This document shows, piece after piece, positions 1-5,085 of a DNA stretch of 5,140 nt. Under the pieces are notes generated by a model, which worked only from the letters and a program-made list of their open reading frames with translations, made no database searches and was not told where the DNA came from. Position numbers and translations under genes: made by a program. The stretch comes from Pseudomonadota bacterium (GTDB lineage Bacteria; Bdellovibrionota; Bacteriovoracia; Bacteriovoracales; Bacteriovoracaceae). The stretch covers positions 1-5,140 of the forward strand of contig JAEYUK010000041.1 of assembly GCA_023432655.1 (NCBI GenBank). Reading direction: 5' to 3'. The stretch's first letter is position 1; every line of letters begins with the position of its first letter.

Positions 1-288
1 GGGCTAAGTGGTAGTGCCACGACCTTTGCGATTCCTGGGAAGGATGATCGGGCGATAGCGGCCATCGCAAAACTCCGGGGAGTTCCTGTTCCTAAACCTG
101 AGGATCGAACTCGAGAGGTTAAAGCTGAACGAAGACCGAGAGAAAAAGCTCCCCGTGAAAGAAGACCGGTGGAGAATAGGCCCAAAGTGGTGGAAACGAG
201 TCAGCCGAAAGCTTCCCCAACTCCGGTTACTCAATCTAAACCAAAAGGATTTATTGCTAGACTCATTTCTTTATTCAAAAAATCATAA
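1..288 (+). CDS. DEAD-box RNA helicase, C-terminal fragment (5' end outside window)
   Basis: Frame 1 is open from the left edge to a TAA at 286-288, giving 95 residues. The first residues (GLSGSATTFAIPGKDD, then RAIAAIAKLRG) match the segment just after motif VI of superfamily 2 DEAD-box helicases, where HRxGRxGR is followed by G-x-x-G-x-A-x-T-F and an acidic/hydrophobic helix. The catalytic core lies upstream and is not visible. After about residue 30 comes a low-complexity tail rich in Arg, Lys, Glu and Pro (REVKAERRPREKAPRERRP), typical of the RNA-binding extensions of RhlE/CsdA-like helicases. It ends in a short amphipathic motif, GFIARLISLFKKS; similar Phe/Arg/Leu-Phe endings occur in many bacterial DEAD-box proteins. 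The expected role is ATP-dependent RNA unwinding in ribosome assembly or mRNA decay. The subfamily cannot be set from this fragment. Confidence 0.8.
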   Translation, partial: GLSGSATTFAIPGKDDRAIAAIAKLRGVPVPKPEDRTREVKAERRPREKAPRERRPVENRPKVVETSQPKASPTPVTQSKPKGFIARLISLFKKS

Positions 289-315
289 GATGGTCCCGTT
301 TTAAAAGGGGCCATC
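289..315 (+). promoter_or_regulatory. Hairpin directly after the helicase stop, overlapping the next hairpin
   Basis: GATGGTCCC (289-297) can pair with GGGGCCATC (307-315) over 9 positions with one G-U wobble, leaving the 9-base loop GTTTTAAAA. No T-run follows, so it is not a terminator by itself. Its 3' arm shares 307-312 with the 5' arm of the hairpin at 304-336, so the two cannot form together. Confidence 0.4.
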
Positions 316-336
316 TGCGGATATTCCGGCCCCTTT
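304..336 (+). terminator. Probable transcription terminator after the helicase gene
   Basis: AAAGGGGCC (304-312) and GGCCCCTTT (328-336) form a perfect 9-bp GC-rich stem with a 15-base loop. The 3' arm ends in TTT, but the bases after it (ACTCCACATTT) are not a real T-tract, so termination may be weak or factor-assisted. Its position between the helicase stop and the next gene supports the role. Confidence 0.5.
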
Positions 337-383
337 ACTCCACATTTAAAAATTTTAATCCCTCAAAGCTTTAATGATATGCA

Positions 384-413
384 TTGGCCTTATTGAGCTA
401 AACATTGTATTAA
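384..413 (+). promoter_or_regulatory. Weak candidate promoter for the glutamate-synthase-like gene
   Basis: The 337-460 leader is AT-rich and must hold the promoter if the upstream hairpin terminates. The best sigma70-like pair I can pick is TTGGCC (384-389) and TATTAA (408-413) with an 18-base gap, each matching consensus at about four of six positions. In DNA this AT-rich, such a match is easily found by chance. Confidence 0.2.
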
Positions 414-446
414 TGAGGCATTTATTTTTCTTAAGAATAGTTTTTC

Positions 447-451
447 AAGGA
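447..451 (+). promoter_or_regulatory. Ribosome-binding site that fixes the start at 461
   Basis: AAGGA lies 9 bases before the ATG at 461. The upstream in-frame ATGs at 374 and 413 have no comparable Shine-Dalgarno, so this site decides the start. Confidence 0.7.
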
Positions 452-460
452 ATAGTGATC

Positions 461-2035
461 ATGCGCCAGGTTTTCTGGAAATCTGCTCTAACTTTATTGT
501 TGTTCCACATTGTTTCTTTCTTCATCTTTCCGTGGAGTATCTTCTTACTTCTTGTGACAGTTCCTCTCTTCTTATTGGGACTTCACGATATGAAACAGAA
601 GTCTCATGCCATTTTGAGAAACTTTCCTGTCTTAGGTCACTTCCGCTACATGCTGGAGAAAATTCGACCTGAGATTAATCAGTATTTCATTGAATCAAAT
701 ACTGATGGTGTACCTTTCTCTCGTGAGGAACGTTCACTGGTTTATCAACGTGCGAAGAAAGTAACGGATACACTTCCATTTGGTACTCAAAGAAACGTTT
801 ATGAAGTAGGTCATGAGTACGTAGTGCATTCAATGATTCCTTCTCATTACGATCCAAAAAATCTTCGTACCATGGTTGGTGGTAAAGATTGCAAGAAGCC
901 TTATAACGCTTCTATTTTCAACATTTCGGCCATGAGTTACGGATCTCTTAGTAAAAATGCGATCCTCGCTTTAAACGGCGGTTCTAAAGATGCTGGTTTT
1001 GCTCACAACACCGGAGAAGGTGGTATTTCACCTTATCATTTAGAAAACGGAGGAGATCTAATCTGGCAAATCGGAACTGGTTACTTCGGTTGCCGTGATG
1101 AAGAAGGTCGCTTCAGTGAAGCCCTTTTTGCTGAGAAAGCTGCCCTTGAATCAGTTAAGATGATTGAGATCAAGCTTTCACAGGGTGCTAAACCTGGTCA
1201 CGGTGGTATTCTTCCAAAAGAAAAGCTCACTAAGGAAATTTCAAAAATCAGAAACGTACCAATGGGTCGTGATGTGATATCTCCTCCTGGTCACTCTGCT
1301 TTCTCTACCCCGAGAGAACTTTGTCTTTTCATAAAAAAACTTCGCGATCTATCGGGTGGAAAACCTATCGGTCTAAAGCTTTGTATCGGACGTGAATCAG
1401 AGTTCATTGGTTTATGTAAGGCGATGCTTGAAACTAACATTACCCCTGACTTTATTGCTGTTGATGGATCAGAGGGTGGTACTGGGGCCGCTCCTTTAGA
1501 GTTTTCAAACTCCATGGGGATGCCTGGTCAGGATGCTATTATCTTTGTCATTAATACTCTTCGAGGCTTTAATCTTAAAAATGAGATCAGAGTCATTGCT
1601 ACTGGTAAACTTACATCCGCTTTCGGATTGATCCGTAATCTATGTTTGGGTGTGGATATTTGTTACGCTGGCCGCTCTTTCCTGCTGGCACTTGGCTGTA
1701 TTCAGGCCCTTCGTTGTAACACGAATGATTGTCCGACAGGAGTTGCCACCCAGGATCCTAATTTAGTTGCTGGTCTCGATGTTGGTAATAAACGAAACAG
1801 AATTAAAAACTTTCATCAACAAACGATGAAAGGTGTGGCCGAAATGCTGGGAGCGATGGGAGTTAAAAATCACCAATCCCTGAGCCCGCATTATCTTAAG
1901 AGACGCGTCTCCCAATTTGAAGTTCAGAGTATGAGTGAGCTCATTCACTGGGTTGAAGATGGGGCCTACACGAAGGGGATTATCCCTCCTCGTTGGCAGC
2001 GTGAATTTGACCTGGCCTCAACTGATAAATTCTAG
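461..2035 (+). CDS. FMN-binding glutamate synthase family protein (YerD-type), membrane anchored
   Basis: A 524-residue protein with a single glutamate synthase FMN domain (GltB2-like, Pfam Glu_synthase). It lacks the N-terminal glutaminase domain of GltB, and its length is close to that of B. subtilis YerD. Residues 6-41 are hydrophobic and look like two short membrane helices broken at Phe-Pro-Trp (22-25). The catalytic domain follows, with PFGTQ (106-110), the conserved stretch around SAMSYGSLS (156-164), NTGEGGISPYH (183-193), KPGHGG (244-249), and the glycine-rich flavin-site segment DGSEGGTGAAP (335-345). The [3Fe-4S] motif C-x5-C-x4-C is intact at Cys413, Cys419 and Cys424, followed by PTGVATQ. 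By homology it is a cytoplasm-facing flavin/iron-sulfur oxidoreductase acting on a 2-oxoglutarate/glutamate-type substrate. The physiological reaction and ammonia source of these stand-alone proteins are not established. I chose the start at 461 because of its AAGGA site and because family members begin near this residue. A strong terminator isolates the gene downstream. Confidence 0.93.
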   Translation: MRQVFWKSALTLLLFHIVSFFIFPWSIFLLLVTVPLFLLGLHDMKQKSHAILRNFPVLGHFRYMLEKIRPEINQYFIESNTDGVPFSREERSLVYQRAKKVTDTLPFGTQRNVYEVGHEYVVHSMIPSHYDPKNLRTMVGGKDCKKPYNASIFNISAMSYGSLSKNAILALNGGSKDAGFAHNTGEGGISPYHLENGGDLIWQIGTGYFGCRDEEGRFSEALFAEKAALESVKMIEIKLSQGAKPGHGGILPKEKLTKEISKIRNVPMGRDVISPPGHSAFSTPRELCLFIKKLRDLSGGKPIGLKLCIGRESEFIGLCKAMLETNITPDFIAVDGSEGGTGAAPLEFSNSMGMPGQDAIIFVINTLRGFNLKNEIRVIATGKLTSAFGLIRNLCLGVDICYAGRSFLLALGCIQALRCNTNDCPTGVATQDPNLVAGLDVGNKRNRIKNFHQQTMKGVAEMLGAMGVKNHQSLSPHYLKRRVSQFEVQSMSELIHWVEDGAYTKGIIPPRWQREFDLASTDKF

Positions 2036-2043
2036 AACTCAAT

Positions 2044-2073
2044 AAGGCCCTGAATATCCAGGGCCTTTTTTTT
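2044..2073 (+). terminator. Strong intrinsic terminator after the glutamate-synthase-like gene
   Basis: AAGGCCCTG (2044-2052) and CAGGGCCTT (2059-2067) form a perfect 9-bp stem with the 6-base loop AATATC. An uninterrupted run of eight Ts spans 2066-2073. It starts 8 bases after the stop codon and ends this transcription unit. Confidence 0.92.
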
Positions 2074-2091
2074 ACAAATCAACTTAGGTAT

Positions 2092-2119
2092 CTGACGCTA
2101 GGACCCTTCATCATATAGC
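2092..2119 (+). promoter_or_regulatory. Candidate promoter for the di-haem cytochrome gene
   Basis: A promoter is expected between the terminator ending at 2073 and the gene at 2192. CTGACG (2092-2097) and TATAGC (2114-2119) sit 16 bases apart and resemble -35 and -10 boxes. A good -35 match, TTGACT, also lies at 2128-2133 but has no convincing -10 at the right distance. Neither choice is secure. Confidence 0.3.
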
Positions 2120-2180
2120 CTCATTCATTGACTTAATTTTCCGCATTAACTTAGCGTGGTTTCACTATGTCCCTTAGACA

Positions 2181-2187
2181 AAGGTGA
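2181..2187 (+). promoter_or_regulatory. Ribosome-binding site that fixes the start at 2192
   Basis: AAGGTGA ends 4 bases before the ATG at 2192. The in-frame GTG at 2156 has no such site, and starting there would put 12 extra residues in front of a normal signal peptide. Confidence 0.75.
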
Positions 2188-2191
2188 GATT

Positions 2192-3571
2192 ATGGAACTG
2201 AGAAAGAAAATACCCATGTCCCTTGTTTCCTGGATGATTGTATCAAGTGCTTTCGCAGAAGTCCCTACCAGTTATGCGCCTGTTGCCATTAAAGAAAGTT
2301 TTAATGACACCATGAAACGTCTGGTGAAAGAAAAATCCAAAGTTATGTCTCGTCAGAAAAAACTTCTAGAAGAGCGCTATGATCTTTCTGATTCACCTGT
2401 CTCTGGACTCAAGATGACCCGAGGAAAACCTATTCAAGGAAAGGTCAGAGCAAAGCTTCCGAAAGGGATGACCTGGGAGAAGTTGCAAGAGATGTCTCCT
2501 GAAGACATTAAAAATAAAGATCTCTTTCCCTTGGGATTCTGGCCGCTGCCACATCCGAAGCATCAGGAAGGTGGAATGGTCTTTCCGAAATTTCATATTG
2601 ATGAGAATAAAAAACAGACCGGCCGGGACCTCACTCGTTTCGATGTTGATTTCGATTTACCGGATCACTTTCTACCAGAGTTTCCGCCGGCCATATTTCT
2701 TACCACAAGACCTGACCTGGGCGATGTTTCACAAGGTAAGCTTATTACTCAAAAAAACTTCCATGAGATTTTTAATGGGATCTTAAATCCTAAGCAACTT
2801 GAAGGACTGAGATTATTATTAACTCCATTTCCCCAGCAGCAATTTAATATGACCGAAGACCGCCGATCGGTGGCCCCTCATGAGGGTGTCACTTGTTTTG
2901 ATTGTCATGCCAACGGTCACACCAATGGGTCCACTCATTTAGTCGGAGACATCAGACCTCAGGAGAACCGGCGTCGCCTCGATATTCCGACTTTAAGGGG
3001 CGTAAATATTCAAAGGCTTTTTGGGTCTCAACGAGCTTTAAAAACGATTGAAGATTTTACTGAATTCGAACAGCGTGCCGCTTACTTTGATGGCGATCCC
3101 GTCATTGCGACTAAAAAAGGGATGAACATCCTGGATAGAGGAAGTCAGGTTCATGATATGTCTGAATTTCAGGCGATACTTGATTTCCCGCCGGCACCAA
3201 AACTGCGTGTAGTTGATGCTAAACTTGATCCGAAACTTGCGACCGAGAAAGAACTGCGAGGCCAGGAGATCTTCTTCGGAAAAGGTCAGTGTGTAAGTTG
3301 TCATACGCCACCACACTATACCGACAATACTATGCACGATTTGAAAGTAGAGAGATTTTATAAAGTCCGGGAGATCAATGGGCGTCTCACTCAAAAAGAA
3401 GGGCCAATAAAAACCTTTCCTCTCCGTGGGATTAAGGAGTCTCCGCCATACCTACATGATGGTCGATTGCTAACTTTGGAGGATACTGTAGAGTTCTTTA
3501 ATCTCATTCTCGAAACAAAGCTAACCAAAGACGAAAAAGACGATCTGGTCCATTTTCTGCGGGTCCTTTAG
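2192..3571 (+). CDS. Exported di-haem cytochrome c peroxidase / MauG-like protein
   Basis: The 459-residue product begins with a clear Sec signal peptide: a basic n-region (MELRKK), a hydrophobic core and a cleavage site SAFA-EV after residue 22. The mature protein is therefore periplasmic. Two CxxCH haem c motifs are present, CFDCH at 235-239 and CVSCH at 367-371, 132 residues apart, as in two-domain di-haem proteins. Near the C-terminus, TFPLRGIKESPPYLHDG (408-424), then TLEDTVEFFN and a final L-T-x-x-E-K-x-D-L-V-x-F-L helix, is the characteristic ending of the cytochrome c peroxidase/MauG family. LRGVN (268-272) is the matching motif after haem 1. The family reduces hydrogen peroxide or carries out high-valent haem oxidations with periplasmic electron donors. 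Which applies here cannot be read from the sequence. Residues 23-230 are a long N-terminal part I do not recognise, longer than in classical peroxidases. The stop codon overlaps that of the convergent PilZ gene. Confidence 0.9.
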   Translation: MELRKKIPMSLVSWMIVSSAFAEVPTSYAPVAIKESFNDTMKRLVKEKSKVMSRQKKLLEERYDLSDSPVSGLKMTRGKPIQGKVRAKLPKGMTWEKLQEMSPEDIKNKDLFPLGFWPLPHPKHQEGGMVFPKFHIDENKKQTGRDLTRFDVDFDLPDHFLPEFPPAIFLTTRPDLGDVSQGKLITQKNFHEIFNGILNPKQLEGLRLLLTPFPQQQFNMTEDRRSVAPHEGVTCFDCHANGHTNGSTHLVGDIRPQENRRRLDIPTLRGVNIQRLFGSQRALKTIEDFTEFEQRAAYFDGDPVIATKKGMNILDRGSQVHDMSEFQAILDFPPAPKLRVVDAKLDPKLATEKELRGQEIFFGKGQCVSCHTPPHYTDNTMHDLKVERFYKVREINGRLTQKEGPIKTFPLRGIKESPPYLHDGRLLTLEDTVEFFNLILETKLTKDEKDDLVHFLRVL

Positions 3572-4224
3572 GCCGAACGAACCGTATGACTTCTCCCTTG
3601 GAGCTCCTCAAAAATGTCATCAGAAAGGGGGGCTTCAAGGGAGATTCCCATCTTACCGCCTGAAACGTACACAATACGCCCAAAAAGCGGTTTTTCCAGT
3701 GGAGTCTCGTTCATTGTCTTGATCCACACGTGATCATTTTTAATGATGATTTCTTCGTCCATCTGATCAATCAGGTAGGCCATGCCTTGGCGGGAAACAT
3801 CAAATAACTGCGCCTTGATTTCACAGTTTCCGCCCCGACGCTCTGTCCGGTAGATGGAACTTGTGATGGGACACTCTTTAGTGATGAGGTACCGATCGGT
3901 ATCCCTCATGGCCAGCGCCCGGGCATTCCTCGGAAGGCTAGCGACCAGTGTTTTTCCTTCTGCTCGATATTGGCCCGGCATAAGGTGGAAAAATAGTCTT
4001 CGGTATTTTAGTTTGATTTTGATGTGGCGCTCTTCCTCAGTTTCGAAATCATCATAAAGTTCAATCCTCAGGAGTCCGGCATCGTCGACAGTCATTTCTT
4101 TAATGAGAGAGACTCGGTTTGAAGAGATAGTTGGTTGTTCGATGACTCCACCGTAAAGTGCGGCACGAGTAATGACTTGAGGAATCTCATTGATCTCAAT
4201 CGCTTTAAATAATGACATGTCCAT
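3568..4224 (-). CDS. PilZ-domain protein, probable cyclic-di-GMP effector
   Basis: The 218-residue protein has no signal peptide or membrane segment and should be cytoplasmic. The C-terminal half carries both PilZ hallmarks in order: RxxxR at Arg107-Asp-Thr-Asp-Arg111, and DxSxxG at Asp142-Val-Ser-Arg-Gln-Gly147, 30 residues later. A strand-rich stretch follows, ending in GRIVYVSGGKMGISL (182-196). In known PilZ proteins these two motifs wrap around dimeric c-di-GMP, so binding is likely to be retained. Residues 40-105 (beta-rich, with RIELYDD and HIKIKLKYRR) look like the N-terminal flavodoxin-like or YcgR-type domain that often precedes PilZ. I am less sure of that. The target process (motility, secretion, cell-cycle or gliding) is unknown. 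The ATG at 4224 is favoured over the one at 4218 because AGGAAG lies 6 bases upstream. The Shine-Dalgarno has an exact complement upstream in the leader. The stop overlaps the convergent cytochrome gene. Confidence 0.85.
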   Translation of the reverse strand: MDMSLFKAIEINEIPQVITRAALYGGVIEQPTISSNRVSLIKEMTVDDAGLLRIELYDDFETEEERHIKIKLKYRRLFFHLMPGQYRAEGKTLVASLPRNARALAMRDTDRYLITKECPITSSIYRTERRGGNCEIKAQLFDVSRQGMAYLIDQMDEEIIIKNDHVWIKTMNETPLEKPLFGRIVYVSGGKMGISLEAPLSDDIFEELQGRSHTVRSA

Positions 4225-4229
4225 GTCGT

Positions 4230-4275
4230 ACTTCCTGTCTGTCTTTGGTTGGTTTTGCCCTTATCGGCAGGAAGT
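4230..4275 (-). promoter_or_regulatory. Possible Shine-Dalgarno-occluding stem in the PilZ leader
   Basis: Read on the - strand, ACTTCCTG (4275 to 4268) is an exact complement of CAGGAAGT (4237 to 4230), which contains the PilZ ribosome-binding site AGGAAG. The intervening loop is 30 bases. A competing 5-bp hairpin, AGTTT-TCCT-AAACT (4286 to 4273), uses part of the same 5' arm and would free the ribosome-binding site. The stem is only 8 bp with a long loop, so it may be chance. Confidence 0.35.
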
Positions 4276-4286
4276 TTAGGAAAACT

Positions 4287-4341
4287 AAAAAAAGCGAAGA
4301 AATGCCACTGATCCTAAGGGGTTGCCCCTGCTCGAGATCAG
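4287..4341 (-). terminator. Terminator-like hairpin between the small ORF and the PilZ gene
   Basis: CTGATC (4308-4313) pairs with GATCAG (4336-4341). Nested inside, AGGGG (4317-4321) pairs with CCCCT (4325-4329) around a 3-base loop. On the - strand a run of seven Ts (4293 to 4287) follows, but 14 bases beyond the stem, which is farther than usual for an intrinsic terminator. It lies 13 bases after the stop of the small ORF and would separate it from PilZ. Confidence 0.4.
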
Positions 4342-4354
4342 AGGAATGAGATGG

Positions 4355-4414
4355 TTAGAGAGAGAATAAAATCACGGTTGCCAGGGCCATACCAGTCAGA
4401 AGATGCTTTTCCAT
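4355..4414 (-). CDS. Small hydrophobic peptide ORF (19 residues), translation possibly gated by a hairpin
   Basis: The - strand reads ATG at 4414 to TAA at 4357-4355 and encodes MEKHLLTGMALATVILFSL. A charged/polar MEKH start leads into about 15 mainly hydrophobic residues, enough for one short membrane segment. The case for real translation is the ribosome-binding site: AAAGGAG ends exactly 5 bases before the ATG, near-ideal and stronger than those of the larger genes here. That site lies inside the 3' arm of a perfect 17-bp inverted repeat, so it would be masked in the folded RNA. Two further in-frame starts, GTG at 4447 and ATG at 4444, sit in the loop; the ATG would add MIVSGTKGVY. It could be a small membrane protein or a type I toxin-like peptide. 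It could also be the remnant of a signal peptide. I do not recognise a family, and 19 codons is too short for a coding statistic. Confidence 0.5.
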   Translation of the reverse strand: MEKHLLTGMALATVILFSL

Positions 4415-4464
4415 ATAAACTCCTTTGGTTCCTGAAACAATCATCACACCAAAGGAGTTTATAT
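4413..4464. repeat. Perfect 17-bp inverted repeat masking the small ORF's ribosome-binding site
   Basis: ATATAAACTCCTTTGGT (4413-4429) and ACCAAAGGAGTTTATAT (4448-4464) are exact reverse complements around an 18-base loop. In the - strand transcript the 3' arm holds AAAGGAG and the first two bases of the ATG of the 19-residue ORF, while the 5' arm holds the matching anti-Shine-Dalgarno ACTCCTTT. No T-run follows on either strand, so it does not look like an intrinsic terminator. As DNA it could instead be an operator or a small mobile palindrome. Confidence 0.85.
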
Positions 4465-4500
4465 TCCAATATTCATTTTCTAATCAGAGATAGAGATTAT

Positions 4501-5085
4501 CTATAACTCTCTCCTTGAAAAGGCCCGGTAGGAGAAGTTAACTTCAGAGGTACTGAACTGTGTTTTAGGCTTACTACCCCGTTCTTCGTATTCCACATGA
4601 AGGGGAAGGCGGTTATACATGTGGCTCTTCACGTGATAACAGTGCTCAGGACCATTGTTATTGGCGCGGTAATTATGATAAGTCGTGACGGGACATTCTT
4701 TCCTGGAATGGATAAAGCCATCTGACCAGCTTTTCATGGTCCGAGGAGAACTGTTAAATCTTCGATCCATCACATATTCAGTAACCGAGTCACCATTTTG
4801 CACCAGAGTATAAGGCGAGACATGGAACCACCATCCGTAGTTGTAACGACGAATATAGGTATTGGTGAAAAACATAAAAACCTTGCGGCTAATGAGTCCA
4901 TGGCGCCGCCATTCTTCATAACTCCAAACATGGGCGCGATCGGTGCATTCGGATCTATTATAATAATTTTGATTCATAAACCTGAAAATGGACTGAGCTT
5001 CGGCATAACTGGAAAGGACTGTGGGACTTTCCTCTAACGGCATCTTCTCAATGATCTCTGGTGGAGCCGCTCTTAATTCCTCCAA
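4501..5085 (-). CDS. Protein-glutaminase-like (protein glutamine deamidase) domain protein
   Basis: The 194 residues, counted from a TTG at 5085, match the protein-glutaminase type of papain-like fold. The presumed triad is Cys47 (SECTDRAHVW), His88 (GWWFHVSPY) and Asp107 (YVMDRRF). The spacing of 41 and 19 residues is nearly that of Chryseobacterium proteolyticum protein-glutaminase as I recall it (Cys156, His197, Asp217). Flanking family-like features are the KVFMFFT strand (68-74), a Trp120-centred helix after the Asp, Cys131-Pro, and HCYHVKSHMYN (148-158) near the end. Such enzymes deamidate side-chain glutamine in proteins to glutamate and are usually secreted or effector-like. No signal peptide is visible. 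The 5' end is uncertain: the TTG at 5085 and the ATG at 5043 both lack a normally placed Shine-Dalgarno, and an in-frame TAA lies at 5103-5101. The protein may be cytoplasmic, or the gene may have lost its signal-peptide portion. The stop is 86 bases before the small ORF. Confidence 0.75.
   Translation of the reverse strand: MEELRAAPPEIIEKMPLEESPTVLSSYAEAQSIFRFMNQNYYNRSECTDRAHVWSYEEWRRHGLISRKVFMFFTNTYIRRYNYGWWFHVSPYTLVQNGDSVTEYVMDRRFNSSPRTMKSWSDGFIHSRKECPVTTYHNYRANNNGPEHCYHVKSHMYNRLPLHVEYEERGSKPKTQFSTSEVNFSYRAFSRREL

Noticed and set aside
374..460. An N-terminal extension of the glutamate-synthase-like protein from ATGs at 374 or 413.
   Set aside because: Neither ATG has a ribosome-binding site, the extra residues are atypical for the family, and the ATG at 461 has a well-spaced AAGGA.
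461..2035. A functional link between the glutamate-synthase-like protein and the protein-glutaminase-like enzyme as an ammonia/glutamate system.
   Set aside because: The genes lie about 2.5 kb apart on opposite strands in separate transcription units, and deamidation of protein-bound glutamine does not supply free glutamate. Proximity alone is not support.
3038..3394. A 118-residue - strand reading frame.
   Set aside because: It lies opposite the conserved haem region of the cytochrome gene, and its translation has no recognisable motifs.
4225..4280. A c-di-GMP (GEMM) riboswitch in front of the PilZ gene, suggested by AGGGCAAAACC in the leader.
   Set aside because: Only that short string resembles the aptamer. 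The GNRA-type tetraloop, its receptor, the GGGACGCAAAGCC-like segment and the paired P1-P3 architecture are absent.
4413..4464. The 17-bp inverted repeat as an intrinsic terminator.
   Set aside because: No T-run follows the stem on either strand, and the stem is AT-rich at its base.
4459..4476. A five-residue leader ORF (MNIGI) on the - strand just before the hairpin.
   Set aside because: It has no ribosome-binding site, and an ORF this short is expected by chance in AT-rich DNA.
4798..5037. A 79-residue + strand reading frame.
   Set aside because: It is antisense to the protein-glutaminase-like gene, which has recognisable catalytic motifs. The + frame has no Shine-Dalgarno or family features.
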